NCBI GenBank assembly: GCA_030549495.1
Contig: JAUIRK010000879.1
Coordinates: 496,001 to 560,000, forward strand
Length of the DNA: 64,000 nucleotides
Reading direction: 5' to 3'
Origin: Nectonema munidae
Taxonomy: Eukaryota > Nematomorpha > Nectonematoida > Nectonematidae
Positions 1-13,100 of this stretch are shown here, one piece after another; the stretch's first letter is position 1; every line of letters begins with the position of its first letter. Under the pieces are notes generated by a model, which was not told the origin of the DNA, did no database searches, and was given only the letters and a program-made list of their open reading frames with translations. Position numbers and translations under genes: made by a program.

Positions 1-984
1 TGTTGACTACATTCGTTTAGTTGTTTTCATATTATTATAACATGTCAGCTAGTATGCATGATGTATTTATCGTAGCTATTTTCTTCATTACATACATACC
101 TCTCAAAATTTTGTCGGCAGAATGGCTTAGTAGAAGGAGATACTAACAAACTTAAAAAATATTTTGAATTATTTACACAGTTTATTTTTGCTAAAGTTAT
201 AAATGTCTACTTAATTTTTAATTTTTGAATTTATCTTCAACTTTTACATTTTCAAATCAGGTATAAGAATTGATTTGAATGAATGTTTCTTATTTTGCAC
301 AGGGTAAATATAGATAAAAATTAGATACAGAAAAGTTAAAAAAGAAGAAAGTGAAAAGGAATTTTTTAGATCTATATTCCTAAAAACACCAATTGATTTG
401 TTTTTATTATATTAGATTGAATTATGAAGTACTAATTTTATTATTGATAGTTAATTTTTTATAAACAAAATAGTTAATAAGGTTTCACTTTAATTATTAT
501 GTCTTCGCCTTGTTTTTTCACGGAATATCTTTTACAAAAATTATATTTTCATTTGTTTTTTTGTTAAATTTTTGTCTGTTCTTTTTATATATGATCTCGT
601 TTAATTACTTTATTTAATTTTAAAGAAAGCGAAATTTTAACAAACTAAGTTTTTCAAATAATATGTTTATGAATACATCTTTTTAACAAAAATTTAAAAA
701 GATATATGGTTTATATAATCTTATAAATCATTTGTATAGATAAGGTGTGCTTAAACGCCTCCAATTTTTCAATTAGTCACAACTTTTGAGCTTTATCATT
801 AAACAATATTAAGGCCTTTTCTCATTCAACTCTTAATTAAGATTGACTCTCTTCATCATTGCTAAGGTAGTAATAATAGATATATGTTTTTGATTTCTTT
901 CAAAATAAACTTCCTAAAAGCCTTACTTTTGTATAATTTATATATACTATAAATGTTATTTAAGTTTTGTTATATTTAGGATTT
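1..984. other. AT-rich 5' flank of TAF3, no gene seen
   Basis: There is no coding frame of note on either strand. The stretch should hold the TAF3 promoter and 5'UTR, but I cannot point to a TATA box or initiator with confidence. An acceptor-like TATATTTAG ends at 979, six bases before the start codon, so a 5'UTR intron is possible. Confidence 0.4.
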
Positions 985-1159
985 ATGATTAATAACGATT
1001 CAGATTTTTATGGCTCAATAACCAAGAGGTCTGTAGCAAGACTTTGTCATTACATCGGTTGGACAGCGGCCACCTCACCTGCATTTGAAACGCTTGTTAA
1101 TATTCTCTCTTTCTACCTGACTCGTCTTTTTCACTTCACAAAAGTCTTTTCTGAGCAGG
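985..1159 (+). CDS. TAF3: TAF3 exon 1: histone fold
   Basis: The first ATG of the open frame is at 985, about ten residues before the histone fold, as in animal TAF3. Residues SITKRSVARLCHYIGW and the following helix ending at FSEQ match the TAF3 histone fold that pairs with TAF10. The donor is CAGG|GTATTT, phase 1. Confidence 0.9.
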
Positions 1160-4100
1160 GTATTTTTAAATTTCATTAATATAACAGCTTTTTTTTGCTT
1201 CAATGTAGTAGCTAGCCAATTTAATGTCCTTTTTACTCATATTACAAGTGTAAACGTGAATTAAACCCTTTTGTACACAATGTTCACTAGCACCTCATTG
1301 CATACCTCACTTTTAAGCAATATTTTGCCTTAATTTATAATAATATATTGATGTGGATTTGGCTGATGTTAAGACTTACGGTTAATTAGTATTTATATCC
1401 GACATAGAAGCCTAACAATACTCATACTATGATTGGGCACGCAAAAGTTTACTTATTAAACACGCATACTTTACTGAAGAAAATAATTATAAACAAAAAA
1501 AATACAAATTTTTTCATTTACTCCTAGAATAAATTGTGTTTATATAAAATAATAAAAAAATTGAATTTTATATATCTAATCATTATTATACACTTCCATA
1601 TATCGAAATTTTATTTTAATGAAATAATATGAACGTCCCTTGCAATGGCGTAGGCGGATACTAATTTTGCCGCCCTTCAAAATGTCAAATAACACTTCAA
1701 AACCCCAGAAACTTGACTAATACAAGTATGTAGAATAAAAAGCGTAGCAAACCATCATTACATTACTATTTATGTCTAAAATATCTTGATTAATATTTTA
1801 TTGATGATATATTAATACAAAAAAAAATTCTGCGCCATCGGACCCCTCCCGTCCATTCTTAGTACGCCACTGGTTCCTTGGGTTTAGTTATAATGAGATT
1901 TTACGGTGTATATATATATATATATATAATGGCCTTGAAACTTACCTAATAATTTTTGAGTATAACTGAAAACATTTTTCGTGGGTAAAAGCAAGTATAC
2001 GTTGGATCCATCATATCTTTTCGCAATTTAAAGAATTCATCATTTTACCGCCTAATCTTTTTAGTCACGTCAAGTCGAGCCAATTAACTTTAATGAAAAT
2101 ATCTTCACAATGGGTAAATAAAAATGCTTAAAAACTGGCTCATTTATTCTTAGAATGAGGGCGCACATCCAGGGACAAGGTAGTGGCTTAATATCACCTC
2201 CTGATAATTTGAGTCTGTCACTCATTTTCTGCTCTTAATTGTTTATATTCGTTTTCTCCTTCACCATCGTATCATTAATGCATTCATCATAAAAGACATA
2301 ACAGTGAATAATTTAAAAACTTTGTCCCCTACATTTCATCGAGGTCTAAGAAGTAAGAAAATGCAAAAGTAATATACACTAAGTTTCTAATATAAATGAA
2401 TAATTTCGTTGTCCAGACTTATTGAGCACATTTAGCTTCTTATTTAGTCAGGTTGGTTGTTAGATAGCTTTTCAGTTAGTTGGTTTCTAATTCTTCAGTT
2501 ATTTTCTGTGCTATAGCAAAGAAGGTTTCTAATTCGTCAATTAGTTGTTATGTGCTAAAGCAAAGAAGGTTTCTAATTCGTCAATTAGTTGCTATGTGCT
2601 ATAGCAAGATTGGTATAATTCTTCAGTTAGTTAGCTCTCAAATCTTCCCTCCTACTTATTTAGTATGCTTTTACTTTTTCATTTTCAGATCAGCGCTCCA
2701 TCGCATCCTCATTCGATGTTTTATCTGCCTTTTCATCTTTGGGCTTGAGTATCGATGAAATCTTTGAGTACATTTCTGATGTTCCTCCTATTGATTTTCC
2801 GTCCTTGCCTTTGGAGATTCCCTACACTCACAAAAAGTCGAATGCCTTCAACTTCATCAATACTTTTGATTCAGGTTTTTCATCAATCTTTTTAATCACC
2901 TATCAAGTGCCATTATTTCATTTTACGGCGTGAATTAACTACGATAGTAGACTCACTCGCGATTTCTTCAACAACCAAAACAAAATTTCGTTGACAACTT
3001 TAAAGTGTAACATTTTCAATGTTTTATGTATAATTTAATTTAATATATCTTAGCAGATTTGACTAATGAAGTTAGTTCTTTAGGTAGTTTGTTATCTAGT
3101 TAGGTTCTTAATTATAACTTCTATATTATAAGTCTGTACTAGTTATTACACCAACTTCATCCAACGCTCAGTTTTAACGTATGCAATTGCTTATTTAACC
3201 CTTTGAGGACCAGTGGGTCACCAGTGACCTAAAAATGAAAATAGTCTGCTTTGAATATATAAAATTCCATTGAAAAAGAAAGCAGACAAATCCTCTTCAA
3301 AATGTTGGTCCTCAAAGGGTTAACCCATTAACCCGTTAACGCCCATGTCGACTATAGTCGACTTTACAAAATAAAATCGTCTGCGTTTATCAAAGCTCTT
3401 TAATACAAATCTTCTGCTTTACATTAGATATCGTCTGATTATTCTGGTCGTTAACGGGTTAAGGCCAAGCAAAGCAGACGATATCTAAAAAACGCAGACG
3501 ATTTATATTCAAAGTCATTGAAAAAAGCAGACGAAGATGAAATTACTTATGTTCCCAAATGGGAACATTGGGACTTAATGGGTTAAGTTACTTTTATATC
3601 AAATTGCTGAATCTTATCTTTTCTTTGTGATAAAATGGGGTATGTTAATAATTTCTAATACTGTTTTGTTTTCGAAAAAATCTCTTTCGAAATCTCGTGT
3701 AGCTTTAATCAAATTCCATTTCTAAAATTTGCATCAAATAATTGACTCACTACCTAATTAATTTTTATTAGATGAAACAAAAATAAAAAAAAGTTGATAT
3801 TTCTCATAATCATGGTTTGTTGGTTTTAACGTCAAGAACTTTTTATGAAATCTATAAGGGTGTTCTTTTCTTGAACTTTTTTTACAAACACTTCTTAATT
3901 TATTCTGATTGTTTTTTTATTTTTCTCCAAAAATAGTTCCATGCCTCTATAACTTTATTTTTGCAAATGTGATGTTTGAAAGCATTACCTTTACTTCATA
4001 AAGACTACTCCCTGTCAATCAACAATCACATCAACATACACTAAACTTGGAAAAATTTTAAATTACAAAAATTTGGAGCACATTATTTTAAATATGTTTT

Positions 4101-7100
4101 CTTGAATTTCATCCAAGTCATAAATCTTATATGTAAATATAAACAATTAAAAATACATTTTTGAAAATAAACGGAGTTTTTAATGCCCAGTTGGATACTT
4201 ATATTTTAATTGATGAAAGCCTCGTGAAGGAATTTTTTTATATTAATATCATTTTTTAAGTAAAAGATGATTTCGTTGACAAGCTTAGCGAAGCATTTTC
4301 TCCCATAAATACAAACTTCGGTGACAAAAAAGACAAGTTACAACGATCTTCACTGAAGTGCGAAAAAGCTTCGGATGTGCTTTCATCTTTTGATCACGAG
4401 TAAAACCTTGATGTATTGTGATGATGACTTTTAAAAAATGTTATTTCACCTCCTTCCCCAGAAAGTACAAGATAAAGTCGCCGAGAGCTTTGAAAAGTGT
4501 CACCCTTACACCCAGTGGTTTCATTTATCCCTTGACCAGCATAAGCTGCAATGCCATCGCATCAAAACCTCCATCTCTTGATTTCATCAAGAAAACCAGC
4601 TCTCGTAATTTTCACTTTATTTTTTTTAGTCTTAAATATCGCATACATGGTAAGAATGTTTATCTTCCATAATAATTAATCATATTAGGATATCGAACTT
4701 CATCAGCTAGACGTAACTATTTTAAGTAAATAGTTCCCAAACTTCTATGTCTTGCTTTATACCTCTAATCCTCTAAACCACTTTATATTTTTTGCATGTA
4801 TTATGAATAATGGCTACAATGATATATTTAATCTGAACTGTGGGGTGAAGTTTCTCAAGCAAGCAAGAAGTAAAAATACATTTCCTGAAAGATATTTTTA
4901 TTAGCAGTATTTATATCTTAGACCTAAATTCTAATGCTTGCTTACGTGTCGTAAGAGACGCCTAAAAAACTGTATATGATATTTATATATTTCCATATCA
5001 AAGACAACAAGCGATTTTCTTTTATGAGAGATTAAAAGTAACCGCTACTACATTTAAAACTTAGCTTGAAGTAGGATTAATCACACTTGTAGAAAGATTG
5101 GAGTAATTATGCTGCGTCTGTATTGTTCTAACTTACCTGTTAAAGATGTGATGGTGAGATTCACGTTTTCAAATCTTTGAGACCTAAAAGTTAACATTCC
5201 ACCATCCAAACTAATGCGTATATTGATCATATGCTTATATCGAAAAACTATTATTTATTAAAATGATTTATTATCTAACTAATTAAATACAAACAATTAA
5301 AAAAAATTAAAATAAAAAAGTTTTTTTATTGAAAAAATGGAGTTTTTAATTGAAGATTGGCGCATTTTTTTCCTCTCAATGGCATAATTTTGAATAGACT
5401 TGTCTGCTTTTTTCAAATCAAGCGTTGTCACTCGACATTTTTCAAACCCTTTTTCCACTTTATCCATCATTTGTAAGGCTTCTAAAGGAGATACTTCGAA
5501 TTCTTCTTAATCTTCTTTTTCACTTTTTTCATCAGAAGCAGAAATTTATTCTGTTGTTTCAAAGCATTCCAGTTTATTATTAGAAGCAATGAAGTCAGCA
5601 GTTAAATGAAAACTTTCTGCTAGATAATTATTTGTTGTATCTTTTTGCTGTTCGTTTAATGTTATATCTTTAGTATTTAAACTAAGGCATTTTTGAAATA
5701 ATTTTTGATCGTTTCAATTATTACGCTCTTCCATCATTTCTCTAGCAAGTAAAGTGCATCAATTGTTGTAATAGACTTTGCAGCCTTTTTCATATTTAAA
5801 TATCCAAGACCTGTTTTTATACAATTAAATTACGCTGATTCAAGATATGAAATCCCTTTTTCGCTATAACCCACCATTTTTGTGATATAAGACTTTAAAA
5901 AATTATAATTCATTTATTTTATTGTTACATTAAAAAAATTGATATGAAAAATAAAAGGATTTATATGACAATAATAATTACAAAATGAAAAACCTCATAT
6001 ACTCTCAAATACGCATTAGTAATAAATATTTAAAAAAGTTTTCGGCTTGAATTTTCTGGCTGTTGTTGACTTTCGTTTATATTGAACATTTTGTTTATCG
6101 CACTGAAGTGTCCAGCAGTAATCTTCTAGCATTGTTACACTCCATCTACCTTGATATCGTGATCCCATCACTGAAATGTCCTGATGGAAACGTTCCCCAT
6201 GTTCTTCACTCACAGAACCTAGGTTTTCAGGGAAGAAATCAAGATGAGAGTCGAGGAGATGTATCTTTAGTGACATATTTGCAGCCAATTCTTTATAGGC
6301 ACTGAAGCAGTTTTCTACAATTTGAACATAGTCTACAGACTTATTATTGCCAAGGAAATTAGCCACAATAGATTTAAAGGCCGTCCATGCCTTTTTTTCA
6401 ACATCATTCAATAAGGTCTTGAACGTTGTATCAGCAATCACTTTTTTTATTTGTGGACCTATTGGCATACAAAGAACATTTTTCTCTCCTGGCTGAAATG
6501 AATTTCTAATTGGCCAAATCTTTTTCACGTAGTGTTGTTTTCTATCTGTCCCATTCGCAAATAAAACAGCAGTACTTTGTGTATCCTGTCTGCAAGCCCA
6601 TTAAAATGTTAACAACCTTCAAATCACCACAGATGAACCACTTATATTGACGATGCTTTATTTTTTGAAGAAGAAGTGACATGCTTTCATAAGTTTCTTT
6701 AAGATGAACAAAATATCCCACAGGAATTGATGTATTTTCGTTACCATTGTGCAATAATATTGCTTTCAAGCTTGTTTTAGATGAATCAATGGACAATCGT
6801 CATTCTTCAGTAAAGTGTTTAATCCCAAGGCGTGCCATAAGTCCTTCAATGTCCGAGCAGTAACAAAATGTGTCATTCATCGCAAAGAATTTAACATGTT
6901 TCTTATGACTCTTACGAAAACGCGAAGTAGTTGTGCTGCCAGCAAATTAAATTCTTTGAGACGTGGACCGTGTAATTCGGCCTGACCTTTTGTTAAAGCC
7001 AAATCTCGGACAAGGTCAGAAAGATCCTCATTATTCACTAAATGTATATCCTTTTCAGCCTGGTAATCATTGTCAGAATCATAGCTGAAATTCCAACTAT

Positions 7101-10100
7101 AATGCAATGATACTAAGAATTTCAAAAAATTATATTTTTAAGTAAAGTTGTTAAAGTCTAGTATTCAATCATCCTTGAAATATTCTGAAAACTTTGTTCG
7201 CTTCATTGTTGAACTTTTAATTCTTTCAGTTTTGCCTTCTAAATCGACACTCTTACTAGAAATTCAGTATTTCCCTTTTTCTCAGCAAATTTTTTAATTT
7301 TTAAAAATTGTTTCAACTTCTTTTATTGTAATTTTTTCCTTCTTCACAGCTACTTGATTTAAGAGTTATATTACGTTCTGGTTTATCATTCTAAAAAAAT
7401 TTAAGACCAAGATATCCCAATCAATTTATATTGTGCAATTCATGCTTTTTTTCTATTTGATGTTCAAGTAAATAAAAGCAGAGCATGATAGAAACCTTTA
7501 TAGTTATAGTAGCTTCGCCAATCTACTAACTTCTTTACGCGCACCCTTTACATGCTCACAAAAACTCCTTGAAGCTTGCTCACACTCTCGTAAAAAGTTA
7601 TGTTAATGGTACACCCTCATAAACCAGCTTCAAATTTTCATCTGTAAAACGTATTACTATATATTAATTTTGAAATCAAAATCAGAATTAATAACTTATC
7701 ATCGTCGCAAGCAATTAAAATTTAATTAAGTCAATATTTTTTAACGGAAAATTATGTTATAAAGATGCATAAAGTCTATTTCTTAATTCCGTATTAATCG
7801 ATAAAATATTTTTCATATCACAGGGTTTTATTTAATAGTGGCCATCTTGGGAAACTTGTCAATTCGGCCTTTAAACATATTGATGTTGTCCAGAGGCTGA
7901 ATTGTCCTTGAACACCGATCTTCTATTTTGATTTCAACCAGTTAAGCAAAAAAAATTTCTCTGCTTACTGGTCCAATAGCTAAAAATCCTTCTATCGAAT
8001 AGGGTGTTTTATTTACTTAATAAATTCCAAATACAACGCATTAAATTACCCCCTCTCTTAGGAGTTTTAGTGTATACGTGTGAGTAGTGACACAAATAAC
8101 TTCCTACCAATAAAAGATTGAAATGGAAAAATGTTTCAAAGGAAAAGAATAGAAGCATTTTTAAGATATATATGATAGAATATTCAAAATTTATCAAGAT
8201 GATTTATTTATAAGTGGAATCGGGCGAAAATAAACGAAGAGCATTTCGCTCATCATATCATCCGGCATCTTTCCTTATGCAATAATCAAGTGATGGGACA
8301 GCTATTCCATTCGCGTAAGCAAAGTTTATACTCAAATCAACGAGACCTACAATATCGAGTAAGCGACGTCTAAAAATGTCAGCAACAAATACAACTGGTG
8401 ATTAGCGTGAGAATAATGTTTTAAGGCTTCTCTTTTCAAAGCAATAACCAGCTCTTTTTAGCTGGTTTTTTTATCATTACTTGTTTTAAATAGTGTGGCG
8501 CTGAAGGCGTTATGAAGGTGGAGCTCTAGTACCGGTCAATTTACATTAACCCATTTAAGGCCAAGCAAAAGCAGACGATATCTAAAAAAAACGCAGACGA
8601 TTTATATTCAAAGTCATTGAAAAAAGCAGACGAAGATGAAATTACTTATGTTCCAAATGGGAAGATTGGTCGTAAATGGGTTAAGAAGGAGTTGGGCATT
8701 GCCAAAACTAGATCAAATATAGAGGATGGCGCTTTTGGCAGGTTAAATAATTTAGGTTAACAATTTAGCTTATAAAATATATTTTAACTTTTCTAAAAAT
8801 TCCAATACTAAATTTTTTTTTTAAAAAAAATTTGATAACGAAAACTACTTTGAAAGATAGAAGATTAAATTTGCCCATGAATTTCCCCATATCTGAATTT
8901 CGTCAAGCGCTGCTATAGATGTACATTGTACAGTAAACTCCCGATAACTGAAAGTCGGATAAGTTGAAATTCCACTTGACTCGAAGTCGAATTGCACTAC
9001 TAATCCCAGCCGTAATTCACACGTGTTAAATTCTTCGTTTATTTCAAAGTCGGATACATTGAAATTCCGTTTACTCCACGTAATTCATCCATGTTTTGAT
9101 GTCAAATTAAATGCTTTGAACTTTCGTTTACTACATGACTCGTTCAATTATTCTCAGTAATATTTTTCAATGCTCTGTGTGGATTGCAGTCCATCGTTTT
9201 GCAAAATATTTCAGTTGCTTTGAATATTGAGTTTTAGTGACAAATCAATATAAGTGTGAATCACGCATATATTCATTCAATTCGTTCTAGACTATTTTCT
9301 GCACTGAGACATTTGTATCACTAACAAATTGGTTTGCTTTTTTATGACCTTTGTGATTTTTTAATTATTATCTTTAAACGGGAAAGATCTCTTATTTCGT
9401 GTATACAATTTTTACTTCTAAATTATCTTTTTTTAGTTCTAAATTGTTTTTTCAATTATAATTTCTCTTTTTAAAATTTTAAATTGTCTTTTTTCAATTC
9501 TAAGCGCTCTGTGTAAAATACAAAATAAAATTGGTAAAAAAGACTATTTAAGTCTTAAAAAAGACAAATTAGGATTGAAAAAGAACAATTTAGAACTTAA
9601 ATTCAAAAAAATTGAAAAAGGACAATTTAGAACTTAAAAGATTGTATGGACCTATCTATGATGATAATTCTTATTTCATGTAAAATTGCTATGAATCTTT
9701 GTTTATGTATATTTATCTTTTTGAATGTCAATAAATTTTCTTTTTAAAAAAGGGCAATTTATAACCTATAAAAGACAATTTCGAACTAAAAAAAGACAAT
9801 TTAAAAGTAAAAATGTTATATATTCATTCGTGTCCTTTTTTTAAAACAAAATATATTCTAAATAATTTTTTTCAGGTTTTGTTTCCTTAAATTAGCGCAT
9901 GGGCAGTATCACAGAATAGTCATGACCAAAATGTTTTCATTCAACAAAATTGGGAACATTGTACTGCATGATACTGCAACTTCGTTTAACTCAAACTTTG
10001 GATAACTCGGAATGATTTCATTGGTCCCCAGGACTTCGATTAAGAGTAGTTTTCTGAAGGTTGTTGTATAAATAAATATCTCGGTTGCAGGAATAAATAT

Positions 10101-13100
10101 AATTATAGCATAAATAAACACCAAATCAATAATAAGTGGCGGTTTATAAAAACAACCACACTATCACACATTACTTTATATAAGAATCTTTTTTTCAATT
10201 TTTTTCCCATTATGCGGATATAATGAATTATGTGGACCGTTAAACTAATTTCATTGTAGCCGGAATGTAGTGCATCCAAAAATATTTAAGAGGAAGTTAT
10301 TTCTTATAAACATAGGTGGGTTTTATAAAGACAACTTCACTCTAAATTTTTCTCATAAAAAATGATCAACTTTTTTTTTATTATCTTTTTATTTCTATCT
10401 AATAAACGTTGATTTTGACACGATTTTTGCAATTACCTAAAACGCGCACTTCGAGTTGAAATCATGTCACTATATCAAGAGCTCTTAATCCCTTTCTTTA
10501 TTTTCAAAACTGTAGATCACGCATTAAAAAATCTTTTGAAAATTCTTTTTTTTCATATTCGAATTTTATCCAATTGCTTTGATTATTTCAATCCTTGACT
10601 TTACTCTAACATTTTCTCGCTTTTCTCTGTCATCATTTTCTATTTTTAAATTTGAAAAAATGAAAATTAAACTTGATTGCTTTATAAACGTTTACTTTTC
10701 ATTCAAATAGATGAATTTTTGAACACACAAATTTCAAATCTTGTGCAAATTTAATTTATTTATTTGAAGAAAAAATTTTCTGAATTATTTTATATTTTTG
10801 TTATGAACAGATTTTTATTAAAATTTGGCATCGTCTTAAGGATAATGATAAAAATTCGTTCGTTATAAGAGAGATTCATGATAAAAGGAATGGACTTCCA
10901 ATACTTATTTTACAGAAGTTGAATCAGATGTGATAAGAAACGCTTATTCAAAATCCAATCTTACCTTCTCAGCATAAGATTACTTTCATTCGTGTTTCAT
11001 CTTTATTTTAATTAATTTATATTCTCTTTTTTGCAAGAAAAAAATAAATAATTTCAATTTTTCAATAGTTAAAAATAAAAATCCTTCAAATACAGAGTCA
11101 AAATCTAAAGAAGAAGTCAAAGAAGCTGTGGAAGACAAGAAAGATGGCATCTTAGAGTTGAATAGCGCCGAAACGCAAGATATCACCAAAATCTCAACTT
11201 TTCATCAAAATGAGTGTTACGTTAAGTTAGAAGCACTAGGTATTTGTTAGCACGATTATTCTCTGTTTAATAGCATGATTAAATCAACCTCTCATCATCG
11301 TCCTTATCACCATGAATCTCTTTATTTTCATCATCATCATCATCATAGATGACTTTTTTATTATAATCATCATAAACTGCACCATAATAACCTATAGCAT
11401 TATTATGTTTAAAATTGAAAAGCCACTTAACTATTTTTAATGTCTTTTCACAGAGCTTTCCTTTTCAAATGCAAAGGACGTTCAATATACTACTGTTCGA
11501 AGAGATGGTGTAGAGCACTTTGTTACAAAAGAAGAAGAGTATACTTCCTTTTCCCTTCAAGATTCAGGTAATAACTCTATCTATTCAAAAATGGAATAAA
11601 AATCGGATTGCGTAATATACTGAGAAATTACGATAGTGATCTGTGAAAAGTTATACTACTTTCATCATTATCACGACAAACTATTTTTGACGTAAAATTT
11701 TTACTTTTTTTTTTTTAGATAAATCAAAAAATAGAGTTTTATTGTAAGAAATTTTTGACATGATAGAAAAATTTCTATATTGTAGAAAACTGATCCTTCC
11801 TGTGTTTGTTATATTATTACAATTTTTAGTTTAAAAAAAAGTTTTTTTTTAAAAAAAATATGCTAGTTTAAAACTATCAAAAAAATTAAATCTTTATAAA
11901 TAATGCCTCAAATAGTGACGTTATAATAATAATTTATTATACGGTCTTTGCATAGGAGTTTATTCAACATTGAAAATAATCTTTCGGCAGACTTTGAAGT
12001 TTTTGGGATGCTTGACAAAAATTTTAAATTTTTTAGTAAAATAGCTTGTTATATTGATAAGAAATATAGACTCTAATTTTTGGTCTGTTAAATCAAACTT
12101 CATTATGAAATGATTTTAAACTTTTTATACACCTAATAACTTTAGAAAAATACATAGCTTTTCTTCGCTCTGCTAATTATGACGAAAATTTTGCGGATAA
12201 TAGGTATTGAAAGATTCTTTTACCATTTGCGATTTATAATGGAAATGTGTTGTCTTCACCTAAAGACATGGCTCCCTGACCTATATTCGAACGACATTTT
12301 GTCAACTAACATTTAGTCGACAGATGTTTGTGTCAAAATGTAATAGAGGTATTTATATGTATTGCACATTAGCTATCCTACGCCTAATTATAATAAGCAA
12401 TCTTAACTCTTCGGAAACCATCGTCATTAGCTTTGAGTTTAGCCATTCACAACTCAACACTTTGAGTCAGCCATGGCAAAACGAAATCCACGTTGTTTGT
12501 AACTGGTCAGAAGTTGTAAAGCTAAGAATGTTTCCGCAGTTTTATTTACACTCTGGGCTACATATAATTATATATTTTTCATACCACATTTGTCAATAGT
12601 TTTCATGGGAAAGAAGCCATTAAAAAAGCTTGTCTATAACTACAAACAAAGAAGTATCCATGCTAAATATGAACCAAAGATCTTAAAAGAGCGAATGCAG
12701 GCTTCTGAAAGAGTTTTTCAAACTCTTGGGTTACGACCTAAAAGTGGGTCACAAGTTTGTTTAATTGAGTTCCAGTAACTTTGCCAAACCTTTTCCATAG
12801 CGATGATAAAATTAAAAAAAATTACAAAGTTGAAAGTTAAAATGATTATTCTCACATTTAAAACTGTTTTTGTTTTGAAAATTAGCATATGCAGAGTTTA
12901 AAAGTGAAACCAAAGAAAATGTTCTTCTTGAAGAAGCAAAGAGCAATGAGGCGAGTAAGCAGCTTCTCGATGACAAGATGGAATCCACTCAATGCCCCAA
13001 AATCAGCACTAACAAAGGAGTTAAATTACGGTACTTCTTATTGTATTTATTTAACAGAAAGCTGATGTTGTAGAGCTGGCATACTATAATTCAAGAATAT

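Noticed and set aside
4462-4610. Possible TAF3 exon after a strong pyrimidine tract and CAG
   Set aside because: The open frame (KYKIKSPRALKSVTLTPSG) needs phase 2 at the acceptor, but exon 2 ends in phase 1; in that phase a TAA follows at once. Exon 2 joins cleanly to 11069 instead.
12590-12778. Small protein starting near 12605 (GKKPLKKLVYNYKQRS)
   Set aside because: It lies inside TAF3 intron 4, has no recognisable family and no splice support. It could be a retropseudogene fragment, but I cannot show that.
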